NCBI GenBank assembly: GCA_002314715.1
Contig: DCGY01000049.1
Coordinates: forward strand, 17,939-81,938
Length of the DNA stretch: 64,000 bases
Source: Lachnospiraceae bacterium UBA1766
GTDB lineage: Bacteria > Bacillota > Clostridia > Lachnospirales > Lachnospiraceae
Direction: 5' to 3'
The translations under genes were made by a program, and so were the position numbers. The stretch's first letter is position 1, and the number at the start of each line of letters is the position of its first letter. Shown here one piece after another: positions 9,611 to 19,601 of this stretch. The notes beneath the pieces were generated by a model that saw nothing but the letters and a program-made list of their open reading frames with translations, was not told where the DNA came from and made no database searches.

Positions 9611-10603
9611 TTAATGATATTCTACTTTCCAGCGCACAGTTCCCTTTGCATCGCAGATTTCTTCATACTCCGAAACTTCTGCCTCCTCCGGGTAGCAAAC
9701 TTGTTTTTGCTCCGTAATACGGTATCCGCTTATGGTTGTAATCTCCAGACGAAGAACCAAGTCCCGTTCCAGCTTCCGGTTGGTAGGAAATCCGATCTCC
9801 TCCCCGTTTAAGACCTGATTCGTAATATCTTCACGGGAAAACTCTTCCCCTCCGGTCAGATAAACAGCGGTTATGGACTTCACATCATTCCGGTTCTCCA
9901 TTTCCACGAAATAGGTGCCTTTCACCGTAAGATGTCCGCCCTTTACGGAAGAATCGATATTATAATGGTAAATCGGCATGGGCAATGCACCTCGGAAAAT
10001 ATCGCCTCCAAAACCCGCATCCCTTACCATGGTTTTTCCACTTTCCGTAATGAGAAGCTTTGCATTCTCGTAAATCATAAAGAGCTCCAATTGAACTTTA
10101 CCGACAAATTTTCCTACCGCCTCCTGCACCAGCTCCACCTGACGACCGTCAAAATCCAAAACTACCTTTGTGGTGTCGGAGTACTCCTTTAGTTGCAAAG
10201 TATAGTCAAAAATGGCGGAATTGGTCTCATAATCAACCTTTTCCAGGTTCAGACTATCCTCTTTGATTGGGTTATTGCATTCCTCCACCCGGCTCTGCAA
10301 AGCCAGAATTTCCAGATAATTTTTCTGTTGTGCATTCTCCAATTGGCGAATCTCACTGCGTGCGGTATCCACCTCTCCCAGCAGGGTTACAAGGGTGATC
10401 AAAGAAATCACCACCAACGTCATCAGGGCTGTCCGATATACCGCGCTCACCGTGGTTCTGGGTTCCGGTATCGCACTGTGGGTATCCCGTGCCTCTCCTT
10501 TTACGATTTTATCCAGACGATGATTATATGCCAAAGCGGCAATCAGAATAATCACCATCGCAATTACAAAAACAAATATCAACAGCAATGCTAATGCAGC
10601 CAT
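9611..10603 (-). CDS. Two-TM protein of unknown function linked to a LytTR regulator
   Basis: A 330-residue protein I do not recognise. A first membrane segment spans residues ~3-25 and a second ~58-78; a likely coiled coil (VDTARSEIRQLENAQQKNYL) follows. The remaining ~220 residues appear to form beta-rich domains outside the membrane, with a few Cys (CNN, QVCYPEE, EEICDAKG). The ribosome binding site AGGAGG is strong. It starts 20 bases after the LytTR gene and ends at a good terminator, so the two form an operon. LytTR regulators of this size are usually paired with DUF3021 membrane proteins, but this protein does not look like DUF3021. It might sense the envelope and modulate the regulator; this is inference. 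Confidence 0.7.
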   Translation of the reverse strand: MAALALLLIFVFVIAMVIILIAALAYNHRLDKIVKGEARDTHSAIPEPRTTVSAVYRTALMTLVVISLITLVTLLGEVDTARSEIRQLENAQQKNYLEILALQSRVEECNNPIKEDSLNLEKVDYETNSAIFDYTLQLKEYSDTTKVVLDFDGRQVELVQEAVGKFVGKVQLELFMIYENAKLLITESGKTMVRDAGFGGDIFRGALPMPIYHYNIDSSVKGGHLTVKGTYFVEMENRNDVKSITAVYLTGGEEFSREDITNQVLNGEEIGFPTNRKLERDLVLRLEITTISGYRITEQKQVCYPEEAEVSEYEEICDAKGTVRWKVEYH

Positions 10604-10623
10604 ATCCTTTTCCTCCTAAATCT

Positions 10624-11073
10624 TTAAATATTGAAAAATCTTCGAAAATCACTGTAATAACTCCTGGTCACATCCACTAAGGTTCCGTCTGACATGGTCA
10701 GTACATACTTTAGGGATAAGGACGGTCGGATCTTTTTTACATGTTTTCGGGAAATAATCACCGATTTGCTGATTCGTAGGAATTCATTGGGATCCAAAAG
10801 TGCCTCCAGCTGATAAATACGATCCTGGGCATAATACACATCCTGCCCGGTATGAATCTCAATTTCTTTTCCAAATGCCTCTATATAGATCACATCCCCT
10901 ACGGCAATTCGCAGGCTTTCCTTGTCCGAATCCTTGGCCATCAGGAAACCGGATTGTCGTGCCCTTTCCGAAATAATATATTCCGCCTCCCGGTCTATCT
11001 CGATCCCGTGATCCACCAGATAGCGGAAAACCTCCTCTTCTTTTTCCCTTGAAACGGATATTTGAAACTTCAT
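10624..11073 (-). CDS. LytTR-domain transcriptional regulator
   Basis: 149 residues from the chosen ATG, MKFQISVSREKEEE. A longer reading from 11172 is possible, but only this ATG has a good ribosome binding site (GGGAGGGG, about six bases away). The C-terminal ~95 residues form a LytTR DNA-binding domain (GDVIYIEAFGKEIEIHT, LRISKSVIISRKHVKKI, VDVTRSYYSDFRRFF). The short N-terminal part has no receiver domain, so this is a stand-alone LytTR protein rather than a classical response regulator. Such proteins often regulate their own operon; an inverted repeat upstream (TGCAAC/GTTGCA, 11136-11171) could be its site. Confidence 0.88.
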   Translation of the reverse strand: MKFQISVSREKEEEVFRYLVDHGIEIDREAEYIISERARQSGFLMAKDSDKESLRIAVGDVIYIEAFGKEIEIHTGQDVYYAQDRIYQLEALLDPNEFLRISKSVIISRKHVKKIRPSLSLKYVLTMSDGTLVDVTRSYYSDFRRFFNI

Positions 11074-11101
11074 TTGGTACCCCTCCCTTCCGTTCATCCC
11101 T

Positions 11102-11171
11102 AGTATAACAAAAAGTTTTCTCTTGAAAAGACCTTTGCAACAAGATGCACCAATCGTGGGAATGAGTTGCA
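11102..11171 (-). promoter_or_regulatory. Candidate promoter and LytTR operator
   Basis: On the minus strand a -10 TATACT (11102-11107) lies ~30 bases before the LytTR start, with no good -35. About 30-60 bases upstream of it sits an inverted repeat TGCAAC-N24-GTTGCA (11136-11171). A weak -35 with an upstream repeat is the usual layout for LytTR activators. The assignment is inference. Confidence 0.4.
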
Positions 11172-11190
11172 CACAAGTACTTCCCGAAAG

Positions 11191-11241
11191 TAAAAAGAGT
11201 GCAAAAAGGCGATTTCTCGTCCTTTTTGCACTCTCTTTTTT
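11191..11241. terminator. Bidirectional-looking terminator after the giant surface protein gene
   Basis: A perfect 14-bp stem (AGAGTGCAAAAAGG pairing with CCTTTTTGCACTCT) with an 11-base loop, with T-runs in both orientations. On the minus strand it lies downstream of the 2375-residue protein gene and upstream of the LytTR promoter. Confidence 0.85.
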
Positions 11242-11291
11242 ACTTTATGACCTCAAGCTTAGATTGCAGGAACTTTATGAAAATCCTATTC

Positions 11292-14200
11292 CTACTGAAT
11301 TTCCATCTCAGCAGTAAGGCCTAAATCCTGATAATAATTCAAATCTGTGGGATGGAATAATACCACAAAGTTAAGTCCCATCTCCTTTTTCAGCGGCGCA
11401 CTCTCGCCTCCATATAATGCAATAAATTCCTCTTTTGTAATAAACTCGACCTTTTCATTATCAAAATACCGGAAACCGGTAACCTCATGAGTACCGTTTA
11501 CAACAATGTTCGCAGTTCCGCCTCCCTCGATGGGATATTCTCCTATGGAGCGGAACAACTGCCCAAAGACAGAAGGATCCGCATTGATTACATCTCCGAT
11601 GGTATGATATCCTGCATTGTTTAATGCCTCCAGGGTAATTTCGGGAGGGAGATCCACAAAGCCCAATTTTTTCTGTTTAATCACTCTGTTACACTTGGTA
11701 CAGGTATGGGATTCCCATGCTTCTGATGCAATCTCATAGCGCTTGGTTCCGTCAGCCGATACATAAGTTCCTGTAGCGCTTTCCCGGAAAGTGACATTTC
11801 CGAAATCCTCCACGCCATCCGACCATACATGTGCACAACTGTCTACCTCAACGGTCTTGGACTGCGCCGCAAAAGACGTATTGGTGAAGGCCTGTGTCTG
11901 ATAGGTCACATCATTCAAATCCACTCCCTTGTTGACCGTAGAAGTAACTGTCGCGCTTACCGTCTCCGTCACCTTATGACCGGAATCCTTTGCGCAAATC
12001 ATTTCTGCGGTACAGGTTGCATAATCACTTGCCCAGGTATAAGTAACCGTTCCATAGCTATGACCGGTATGCGGTATGGATTCGGTATAGGTTTGATTCG
12101 AAAATACCGTATGTACAAAAGTTGCCGTATATACCCTCTGTCCGTCTGTTTCACAGGTGGCAGCCGTTTCCTGAACGGTTGTCGATACGGTCTCGATGAG
12201 AGGCTCTCCACTGATTGGATAGGTTGCCGTAGCGGTTACCTGACTGTGAGTGTCATTCCACTGGTAGCTTACCGTAGGGGTATTCTCGGACTCCTCATGA
12301 ATCACTGCCTTCTGCTGGGTAGTAAAGGCTGTATTGGCAAACTGTGCCGTATAAGTAAACACAAGCTTTCCGTTTTGTGTAGAATCTTCTCTGGTGGTAG
12401 ACACTGTTTCGGTAATCTTATGGGTTGCATCATTTGCACAAATCATCTCTGCCGTACATCCGGACTTATCCTCGGTCCAGGTGTAGACCGGCGCATTGTA
12501 TCTATGACCAAGCTTTGCAAGGGTCTCGGTATAAGTCTGGGTTGCAAAAATCGTATTGGTAAAGGAAGCACTGTAAAGAAGCTGTCCGTCTGCCTCACAG
12601 GTAGCAGCCTTCTTCACGGACTTGGTGCTCTTGGCAGTTTCCGTAAATAATTTATTACAATCCGTACATTGTACCTTAGCCACTACACTGCTGTGGTCTG
12701 CATTCCAGGTATAGGTAATTGTACCCAGATGCTGGTGCCTGCAAGCCTCCTGAAGGGTTTGCTTCGTTTGCGTCTTAAAGATTGTATTCTTGAATGTAGC
12801 TGTGAAATCTGTTTTACCGGATCCGTCTTCATAACGCACCGCATTCTGCATCGCTACTACAGTTTCCCGAATCACATGCTCGCTGTTATGCTTACATACG
12901 GCACTTGCAGTACATTCCGAATATCCTTCCGACCATGTATACGTGATTGTGTAATCATGTCCGATTGCCGGCAGTATCTTTATGATATCCTGTGTTACAA
13001 ACACATATCCAAAAGGAGCTCGATATTCTTCATATCCGTCAATTTCGCAATCCGCCGCCAAGGAACCAATCAGAGCAGTCGTATCGGTTTCCTCCAATTT
13101 GTCGCCGCATACGCTACAAACCGCAGTACCGGTACAAGTGCTGTAATCCGCTGCCCACTTGTATTCCAAATTTTCGTACGTATGCTTTCCGGTAGCTGAA
13201 ATTACCATGCCTCCCATAGAAAGCTGACCGCATCCGCTACAAATGGTATCTCCTGTGAAACCATCCTGTCCACAGGTTACCGCTTTGCTATTTCCTGCAT
13301 TTACAAAAGGTCCGGAATGCCTGAAGGAATCCAAAGAGCTTTCCTCAATCTTTTCTTCTCCGCAGACATCACAGGTCCATAATACATGGCCATGGGTGGA
13401 ACATGTAGAATAATCCGTTACCACACCCTGACGGAATGTATGAGCCCCTCTTGCCCGGATGATTTCTCCGTAACTCTTCACATAACCGCAACCGGTACAT
13501 ACGATATTCGGCTTCTTTCCGTCTGTCAGACAGGTAACCTTCACAGCACCCTGTTCTGCAAAGCCCACATGATTCTCGTTCTTGGGTACAATCTGGATTT
13601 CCTTCTTGCCACAAACAGAGCAAAATACTTCTGTTTCTCCTTCCGCACTACAGGTGGCTTCTTTTATTACCGTTCCAACATTCCAAACATGCCGATGCTC
13701 CGGATCTACTACATATTCACCATATACCGTAATATCCGTATCCGGAACAGTATATATCAGACTGATGATTACGTCGTTTCCTTCACCTCTCGCATGCCAT
13801 TCCACACCATAGCCCTCATGGAAGCGAGCATTCACTCTGGTATTTTCATCTTCGTTAATGGTGTCTAGCAGGTTCTCTCCAAAGGTCCCTTCAACTGTCC
13901 AGGAGCGATCCTCCACAATACAATGAATAAGGTACTTATTTGCTTCCCATACAGCGGTGAAGTTCATATCTTCCCCATCCATCTTCTGACCACTCTCTAC
14001 CATCTTGCCGGTCTTATCGTTCCTCCATCCTACAAATTTACATCCATCCTTCGTGGGATCCTCCGGAAATGCTATTTCGGACTTGTAAGCAGTTTCTATT
14101 GTCGAAATCACCTGTGTATCCGACCGGAATGTAGCCGTAAACTCCTTGGGGATTTCCGGCATGGCAATGACATAAAAAATACATGCATTTTCATCCGGAA

Positions 14201-17200
14201 GAATTGCATCATCCGAAAGTTTTACCCACTTATCCCGATTCTCCGAAATCTCTGCCCAAGGTCTGGTCTGGTTTGTATGATTGTCTATATTCTGATGATA
14301 GGTATACAAATAATAATTGTATTCATACAGCGGATCCTCTTCAATTACCTGCTGAATACCTTCCGGCATACCACCAAACAAAGAGGACCGGATTGGCAGA
14401 TACGTTTTGGCCGTCTTACCGGGCTTATGTCTCATCGCATAGCTGTTACTGCCCTCCAGCTTTATAAATTCCGGATCCACATAGTAATTTACCTCATAAG
14501 AACGTGGCTGATAATAAAGCTTTACAACCGTATCATTCGATGACATCAAAAAGTACAACGTACCCGTTTTCGTATTCAGAGCATTTCGAATATTGTCCCA
14601 ATATTCGATTTTATGCTTCCACGCTGCAGAGTACTGTTTGCTTGCTTTTTCATAAGCCTGGTAATACTTATTGGAGGGATGTTGCTCATAATCCCTACGG
14701 GCCGCATCAGAGGCACTCTTCAATTCTGCCAGTCGAGCATCCATGCGATCTTCATCCATGAATTTTGCACTGGCCAAGCGGTAGCCCACATACTTATAAA
14801 CCAAATCCTCCGTTACTACCAAGTCATATTCGATACCGTCAAATCCGTCAAACTGACCTTCCTCATAAAACTCATAGGTACCGTCATCCTTTTGCAGATA
14901 ATATTGCACCGTAGCGGATGCAGGTACACCCTTCCAATGAACCTTCACCTTCTTGCTCAACTGAACGGTATTAAAGCCGAAGGTCTCATCTCGGAAGGTA
15001 AACTCTACCACACCCCACAGTTCATCCGTAAGGGAATTCGCCGGTTTTACATAAATTTCATTCGTTGCCGGCAGATATTGGAAGGAATTACCGGAGATAA
15101 TATTTCCATCCTTGTCTGTATCATGGCAGACAATTTCAAAAAACTGTTCATTGTACTGCGTAAAGGAACGACCGTTAACCGTAAAGGAATAGCCCGCCTC
15201 GCCCTGTTGAGCGGAGTCCTTGCTAACAGTTGATAAACTACCGTCCTTCAGGCTCATCATCTTCATGTTAAATAATTCATCCGGAACCTTTACCGTATTC
15301 TTGTGTTCCGGGATTTCAACCGATAGCTTCTCATCATTTTGCTTAATTTCAAAATCCATCGGTACTGCTTCTGCACCCAATTGCAGCAGCGGCCAGGTAT
15401 TGGAATAGATTTCTTTTCCGCCGGACAGCTTTCCTTCTCCCAATTGTGCCACAAAATTTACATCCACGTACATACCGATTTCAAACAGCATGGAGCCCAT
15501 CGCCCCGCTGGTTACCCCATTGCCGGACTCCCAGGCATAAAAGACATATAGGAATCCATAAAGCTCTGCATAGAAACCGGCTTCTGCAGTAATACCGATT
15601 GAGTCCATTTTGGTACTGATAATACCGACTCGCGCATCCAGCAGAATACCGACTCGCGCACCAACCATACCAAATACGTAAAAGTCTGCCCGAAAATTCG
15701 GTGTCTCCAAGTCTGCTTCACTGGTGCTGGATTCCTTCGCGAATACCTTGGCATGGAAACTGTATTGTTTTGCATTTCCGTAAGAGATACCGGCTCCAAT
15801 CATACAGTTCAGCTTGAAGGATACCACTAAATCAGCCTCCAGACTAAACTCAATCAGATGCAGCGGATCCGGAGAAATCGGAAGTCGAAACAGTTCCTGC
15901 TTCACCAGATTGATATATTCTGCATCATTGCTCAGCATACCGGAATATTTAGAAGGAAGATCTCCTCCGATTGCAATACCGGAGCCTGTCATACCTGCTC
16001 CCGTTTTGGTTTCACTGTCGCTGGTGGAATAACCGCCACCCTTTTGAACCTTATCGAGGGTCTTTGATAATTCTTCCAGTTTGGTACCCATCTTCTCCAG
16101 ACCCACAACTTCCTTGAGCTGACCTTCACCGGTAGCCTTAATCAAATCTCCCCACTCGGAATCTTCACTGGCGTTATCCGATTTTGTCTGAATGGTTGCC
16201 ACTACACCAAAGCCGGAATAGGTACCGGCACGTACAGCCGCATCTACTGTTACCTCGTCCAAAACAGGGAAACAAGCATACCACTTCCATTCGGAACCTA
16301 CGCTGACATCCAGACCCAACACGATTTCCTGTTGCAGCGCAACCGTTACACTGATTTCAATTTTATTTGTAACACTACCTACCGAATTCAGTTCAATTTC
16401 TACCGTAAAGTTCACAGACACTTCCCCACGGATACCTTCCCCGCTAAAATGCTGCAGCTTATGGTCCAAGGTTAACTGTAAGGTGGGGTCGGATACCTTT
16501 ACTCTCTTCGCGCCGCCATCGGCAAGCAAACGTACTTCCTCCAGTGTCAGTTCTTTTCCGTCATCGGTTTGAAAGGTCATCCGTTTCAATTCGTCCGCAT
16601 TTTCGTACTTTGACAAATCAGAAAGGTCACCGGTAATCAGTCCGGCGATATACTTGGCAGACTCTTCTGCCAGATTGCTCTGAGAAATATTGGTAACCAT
16701 GTCACTTCTCAGATTGTTTTCCACCTCCTGGGTAACCGGAATCTCCACATCATCCACCGTAGAATACATCTGAAAAGAGCTTAAAACCTGGTTAACATCT
16801 ACCGAATTATAATAGATTTCATAGGAATCGCCCCTGTCTGTGACAGCGGTAATTTTTCCGTATCCAACCAGGTCAATATTCTGCTCCTGGTTCAGGTTTC
16901 CTGTGTAAAAGGTAATAAAATCCCCTTTATCAACCGTCGTATCCTTATCCAAATGAAGCTTTCTGTACTCTGCTGCTTCAAAGGATAACTGACTCTTTTT
17001 GACAACGACTTTTCCATCCTCGTAGCTTCCGTCATCCAGAACAGGAAGCACATCCGGAATAAACAAAACCTTCTCAAGTTCAGCTCCTGTATAGGAATAC
17101 CGATTGTCGCCCAAAACCTCCGTGACCTCAAGATAGCTTACCTGTCCGTCAACGGTTCCGTCCTCCTTTAGGGTACCATCATACACTGCTATAATGTTTC

Positions 17201-18419
17201 CCTTTGCCAATGCACCGGAATAGGTCATAATTCCCGCACTCACATTCTTGTCCACAATTCCTTGATCGGCAGAAGCGGTAAGATTAAATAATCCTCCCCC
17301 TACTTCAACACCGGCAGTGTCCTTTACCGGGATATACGTTACTCCTTCCCGAATGACAAGTGTATTGACTTCCTGACGTTCAATGGAGAAATTATAGAGA
17401 CTTACCTTGCTTCCGGTAAGCGCATCATTGTATACAAAACGCACTCTGGACGTATCCGTCAACTCAATCTGAAATAACTCTCCGGGGGTCCATTCTCCTG
17501 TTTGAGGAATAACAATATAGTATTTTCCGTTTTTCAGTTCCGCATTTCGGTCCAATGCAGACTGTAGAAGGATAGCCGATTCTATATCCAAATCCATCTT
17601 CTCGCGAAGAAAACGGATTACACTTTCATCCTTCTCCAATCCATAATATTCTCTTAATTCTGCTTCCGTTGCGGTATCCAAATCAACCCCGACAGATTCT
17701 AATTCCTTTCGGGTGGCATCATCCAGTTCAGATAACGGATTCTCCATGTTGATGCCTTCTCCATCATTTCCGTTATCCTCTACCTGTTCGACGATATCCC
17801 CATTTTCATCCACCAGGTACATCATGCCTTCCTGGGCCACAAGCTTTTCATCTATCGGCACGAGGTCGATTGCGACCGGAGTCTTGCCCTGTGACATATT
17901 CCAACCGTGTAGAAGCTCTAAAACAGCAGCCTGCTCCAGCCCATATGCCGCAATTTTCACGGCAAATCCATCTCCCATATTACGGCTGGATACAAAATTG
18001 GGAGAAAACTCGTCATGATATCCTTCTTTTGTGGTAAACTTCGGATAGAGTGTCAGGTCATCATTTACCCGGTCCAAATCCCCTACTGCCAATAACTTAT
18101 CCGCATCATAATACCAGCCTCGAAACATGCTTCCGAAACGCTCCGGTGTTTCAAGTGTACTGATTAATGTTCCCGGCTCTACCGATACCGTACCGGGCAG
18201 CTTGGTTGCCTTTTCCATGTCCTCCGTAGTGTCCGATGTGTTTGCAAATGTGACGGTGAACTGTTTTCCGTTTTCCTGCTGTCCCTGTACCACTTCCCCG
18301 GATCCTGCAGCGGAATTGTTCTTGGAATTTTTGTATAAATTCACGCCTACAATACCACCAATAATCAAAGCTACGGCAATCACAACACCAAGAATAATTT
18401 TCGTGTTTTTCCCTTTCAT
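11292..18419 (-). CDS. Giant membrane-anchored surface protein with InlB-type and Cys-rich tandem repeats
   Basis: A 2375-residue protein. Residues ~6-28 (KIILGVVIAVALIIGGIVGV) form an uncleaved-looking signal anchor; there is no LPXTG motif at the C terminus, so anchoring is by the N terminus. Listeria-Bacteroides (InlB B) repeats occur near residues 52-130 and 1425-1500. Between them lie long beta-rich regions and a helical stretch near 1230-1270. From ~1500 to ~2240 there are tandem Cys-rich units of about 85-90 residues with recurring elements such as YTW, CTAEMICA, TETVS, ATCE-DG and FTNT-F-TQ, including CSVCG-type Cys pairs. It lies 35 bases after an HtrA-like protease gene in the same operon and has a good ribosome binding site (AGGAG). 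Adhesion or envelope roles are guesses. Confidence 0.85.
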   Translation of the reverse strand: MKGKNTKIILGVVIAVALIIGGIVGVNLYKNSKNNSAAGSGEVVQGQQENGKQFTVTFANTSDTTEDMEKATKLPGTVSVEPGTLISTLETPERFGSMFRGWYYDADKLLAVGDLDRVNDDLTLYPKFTTKEGYHDEFSPNFVSSRNMGDGFAVKIAAYGLEQAAVLELLHGWNMSQGKTPVAIDLVPIDEKLVAQEGMMYLVDENGDIVEQVEDNGNDGEGINMENPLSELDDATRKELESVGVDLDTATEAELREYYGLEKDESVIRFLREKMDLDIESAILLQSALDRNAELKNGKYYIVIPQTGEWTPGELFQIELTDTSRVRFVYNDALTGSKVSLYNFSIERQEVNTLVIREGVTYIPVKDTAGVEVGGGLFNLTASADQGIVDKNVSAGIMTYSGALAKGNIIAVYDGTLKEDGTVDGQVSYLEVTEVLGDNRYSYTGAELEKVLFIPDVLPVLDDGSYEDGKVVVKKSQLSFEAAEYRKLHLDKDTTVDKGDFITFYTGNLNQEQNIDLVGYGKITAVTDRGDSYEIYYNSVDVNQVLSSFQMYSTVDDVEIPVTQEVENNLRSDMVTNISQSNLAEESAKYIAGLITGDLSDLSKYENADELKRMTFQTDDGKELTLEEVRLLADGGAKRVKVSDPTLQLTLDHKLQHFSGEGIRGEVSVNFTVEIELNSVGSVTNKIEISVTVALQQEIVLGLDVSVGSEWKWYACFPVLDEVTVDAAVRAGTYSGFGVVATIQTKSDNASEDSEWGDLIKATGEGQLKEVVGLEKMGTKLEELSKTLDKVQKGGGYSTSDSETKTGAGMTGSGIAIGGDLPSKYSGMLSNDAEYINLVKQELFRLPISPDPLHLIEFSLEADLVVSFKLNCMIGAGISYGNAKQYSFHAKVFAKESSTSEADLETPNFRADFYVFGMVGARVGILLDARVGIISTKMDSIGITAEAGFYAELYGFLYVFYAWESGNGVTSGAMGSMLFEIGMYVDVNFVAQLGEGKLSGGKEIYSNTWPLLQLGAEAVPMDFEIKQNDEKLSVEIPEHKNTVKVPDELFNMKMMSLKDGSLSTVSKDSAQQGEAGYSFTVNGRSFTQYNEQFFEIVCHDTDKDGNIISGNSFQYLPATNEIYVKPANSLTDELWGVVEFTFRDETFGFNTVQLSKKVKVHWKGVPASATVQYYLQKDDGTYEFYEEGQFDGFDGIEYDLVVTEDLVYKYVGYRLASAKFMDEDRMDARLAELKSASDAARRDYEQHPSNKYYQAYEKASKQYSAAWKHKIEYWDNIRNALNTKTGTLYFLMSSNDTVVKLYYQPRSYEVNYYVDPEFIKLEGSNSYAMRHKPGKTAKTYLPIRSSLFGGMPEGIQQVIEEDPLYEYNYYLYTYHQNIDNHTNQTRPWAEISENRDKWVKLSDDAILPDENACIFYVIAMPEIPKEFTATFRSDTQVISTIETAYKSEIAFPEDPTKDGCKFVGWRNDKTGKMVESGQKMDGEDMNFTAVWEANKYLIHCIVEDRSWTVEGTFGENLLDTINEDENTRVNARFHEGYGVEWHARGEGNDVIISLIYTVPDTDITVYGEYVVDPEHRHVWNVGTVIKEATCSAEGETEVFCSVCGKKEIQIVPKNENHVGFAEQGAVKVTCLTDGKKPNIVCTGCGYVKSYGEIIRARGAHTFRQGVVTDYSTCSTHGHVLWTCDVCGEEKIEESSLDSFRHSGPFVNAGNSKAVTCGQDGFTGDTICSGCGQLSMGGMVISATGKHTYENLEYKWAADYSTCTGTAVCSVCGDKLEETDTTALIGSLAADCEIDGYEEYRAPFGYVFVTQDIIKILPAIGHDYTITYTWSEGYSECTASAVCKHNSEHVIRETVVAMQNAVRYEDGSGKTDFTATFKNTIFKTQTKQTLQEACRHQHLGTITYTWNADHSSVVAKVQCTDCNKLFTETAKSTKSVKKAATCEADGQLLYSASFTNTIFATQTYTETLAKLGHRYNAPVYTWTEDKSGCTAEMICANDATHKITETVSTTREDSTQNGKLVFTYTAQFANTAFTTQQKAVIHEESENTPTVSYQWNDTHSQVTATATYPISGEPLIETVSTTVQETAATCETDGQRVYTATFVHTVFSNQTYTESIPHTGHSYGTVTYTWASDYATCTAEMICAKDSGHKVTETVSATVTSTVNKGVDLNDVTYQTQAFTNTSFAAQSKTVEVDSCAHVWSDGVEDFGNVTFRESATGTYVSADGTKRYEIASEAWESHTCTKCNRVIKQKKLGFVDLPPEITLEALNNAGYHTIGDVINADPSVFGQLFRSIGEYPIEGGGTANIVVNGTHEVTGFRYFDNEKVEFITKEEFIALYGGESAPLKKEMGLNFVVLFHPTDLNYYQDLGLTAEMEIQ

Positions 18420-18454
18420 ACCTTTCTCCTCTTAAATTTTTTTCCTTTTTCCAT

Positions 18455-19135
18455 TTATTTCTTCGTATGCAGGAGATTTTGCACCTCCTGAATCGAAATA
18501 GCCACATTCACTTGATCCGCGTAATCGTAGGTACCCATCACCACGCCAATCACTTCTCCCCTCCCATTTATCAAGGGGCCTCCACTGTTTCCGGCCGAAA
18601 CCGCTGCCGTGAACAAAATTCGATTCATACCGCCGATTTCCCATATCTTGCTTACATTTCCCAAAGTCACCAGATTAACCAGACCTGCTGTGGTTCCGAT
18701 TGTGGCAATCGCTTCCCCTCGGAGTGGAAGCTCCACCGCCGTGGGCAAAATCTGTTTTCCCGAAAATTCCGAAATATCCAAAACCGCCACATCCGCTATG
18801 TCATCATAGCCGACCACCTTTTCGACCCGATAGGTTCCTCTGGAATCCTCTGTGACAATTGCATAACACATATTTTCCACTACATGAGCCGAAGTAATCA
18901 GATACTTTTCATCAATTGCATAAAATCCGCTTCCTACCGCTACTCGCCGGTCGCTTTCATCATAAATTTCCAGTTTTACCACCGATTGGGCCACTCTCTC
19001 AATCCATTCCGGACTTTCGGTAAATTCCACTACTGTTTTTGCATCCGGAGGCTTCGACTGTCCGCATCCACTCACTCCCATCAGGACAAAAATAAGAACG
19101 AAAAGGAGCCCGCATTTCCTATGTATTCTTTTCAT
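18455..19135 (-). CDS. HtrA/trypsin-like serine protease lipoprotein
   Basis: A 226-residue protein with a lipoprotein signal peptide ending VSGC (Cys24). The protease domain has a complete catalytic triad: His84 in ITSAHVV, Asp115 in DIADVAVLD and Ser184 in GNSGGP. There is no PDZ domain after the catalytic core, unlike DegP/HtrA. It would act on the outer face of the membrane. Its start overlaps the stop of the preceding 100-residue gene by four bases (ATGA), and the giant surface protein follows after 35 bases, so it may process or quality-control that protein; this is inference. Confidence 0.9.
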   Translation of the reverse strand: MKRIHRKCGLLFVLIFVLMGVSGCGQSKPPDAKTVVEFTESPEWIERVAQSVVKLEIYDESDRRVAVGSGFYAIDEKYLITSAHVVENMCYAIVTEDSRGTYRVEKVVGYDDIADVAVLDISEFSGKQILPTAVELPLRGEAIATIGTTAGLVNLVTLGNVSKIWEIGGMNRILFTAAVSAGNSGGPLINGRGEVIGVVMGTYDYADQVNVAISIQEVQNLLHTKK

Positions 19136-19434
19136 TCTTCTTTTTCTGCCCCCCGACGCTTGACTGCAATCATCGTAAGGATAACACCCAGCAGGAAACA
19201 GAGAATTCCGATAATAATATATCCTCCCGCTTCTGATCCGATTGCCATGGCGCCATAATTCCCGCTGTCTGTACCAAATACGCCAACATTTGAAACATGG
19301 TAAAATGTTCCGACAATAAAAAGTACTATCAATGCCGCCGAGGATTTCAGAATACGCATCCTTCGTCTTTCCTTTTTGATATGATATTTTTTTGCACGAT
19401 TTAAAATCTCTTCTCTCGTTTCTTTAATATCCAT
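19132..19434 (-). CDS. Small two-TM membrane protein
   Basis: A 100-residue protein I do not recognise. A basic N terminus (NRAKKYHIKKERRRMR) is followed by hydrophobic segments near residues 30-50 and 72-92. The ribosome binding site GGAGGG before the ATG is strong. It is the first gene of the operon with the HtrA-like protease (four-base overlap) and the giant surface protein. Confidence 0.72.
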   Translation of the reverse strand: MDIKETREEILNRAKKYHIKKERRRMRILKSSAALIVLFIVGTFYHVSNVGVFGTDSGNYGAMAIGSEAGGYIIIGILCFLLGVILTMIAVKRRGAEKEE

Positions 19435-19540
19435 CCTGTTCCCTCCAAATAAATTGCTTATGTAATTTAGTGTCTTAAAATCCGATTATTACTCAGTAAA
19501 TAATATACAAAAATCGCAGGTACTTCTTTGTCGAAAAAGC

Positions 19541-19578
19541 ACAAAAATACCGAGGTTGGCATTTCTACCGACCTCGGT
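19541..19578 (-). terminator. Terminator after the PrsW-like protease gene
   Basis: On the minus strand ACCGAGGT pairs with ACCTCGGT (8 bp, extended by two further pairs) and is followed by ATTTTTGTGCTTTTT. It lies 24 bases past the stop of the PrsW-like gene and isolates the sigma-factor operon from the protease/giant-protein operon. Confidence 0.8.
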
Positions 19579-19601
19579 TAATCTGATTCGCTCTTTTCTA
19601 T

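Noticed and set aside
11829..12650. Several plus-strand frames opposite the giant surface protein
   Set aside because: They arise because repeats of the minus-strand gene lack stops on the other strand; no site or domain supports them.
11690..13930. Repeated DNA that could be taken for a CRISPR or satellite array
   Set aside because: The repeats are imperfect, in phase with codons and belong to the Cys-rich protein repeats; there are no identical short repeats with spacers.
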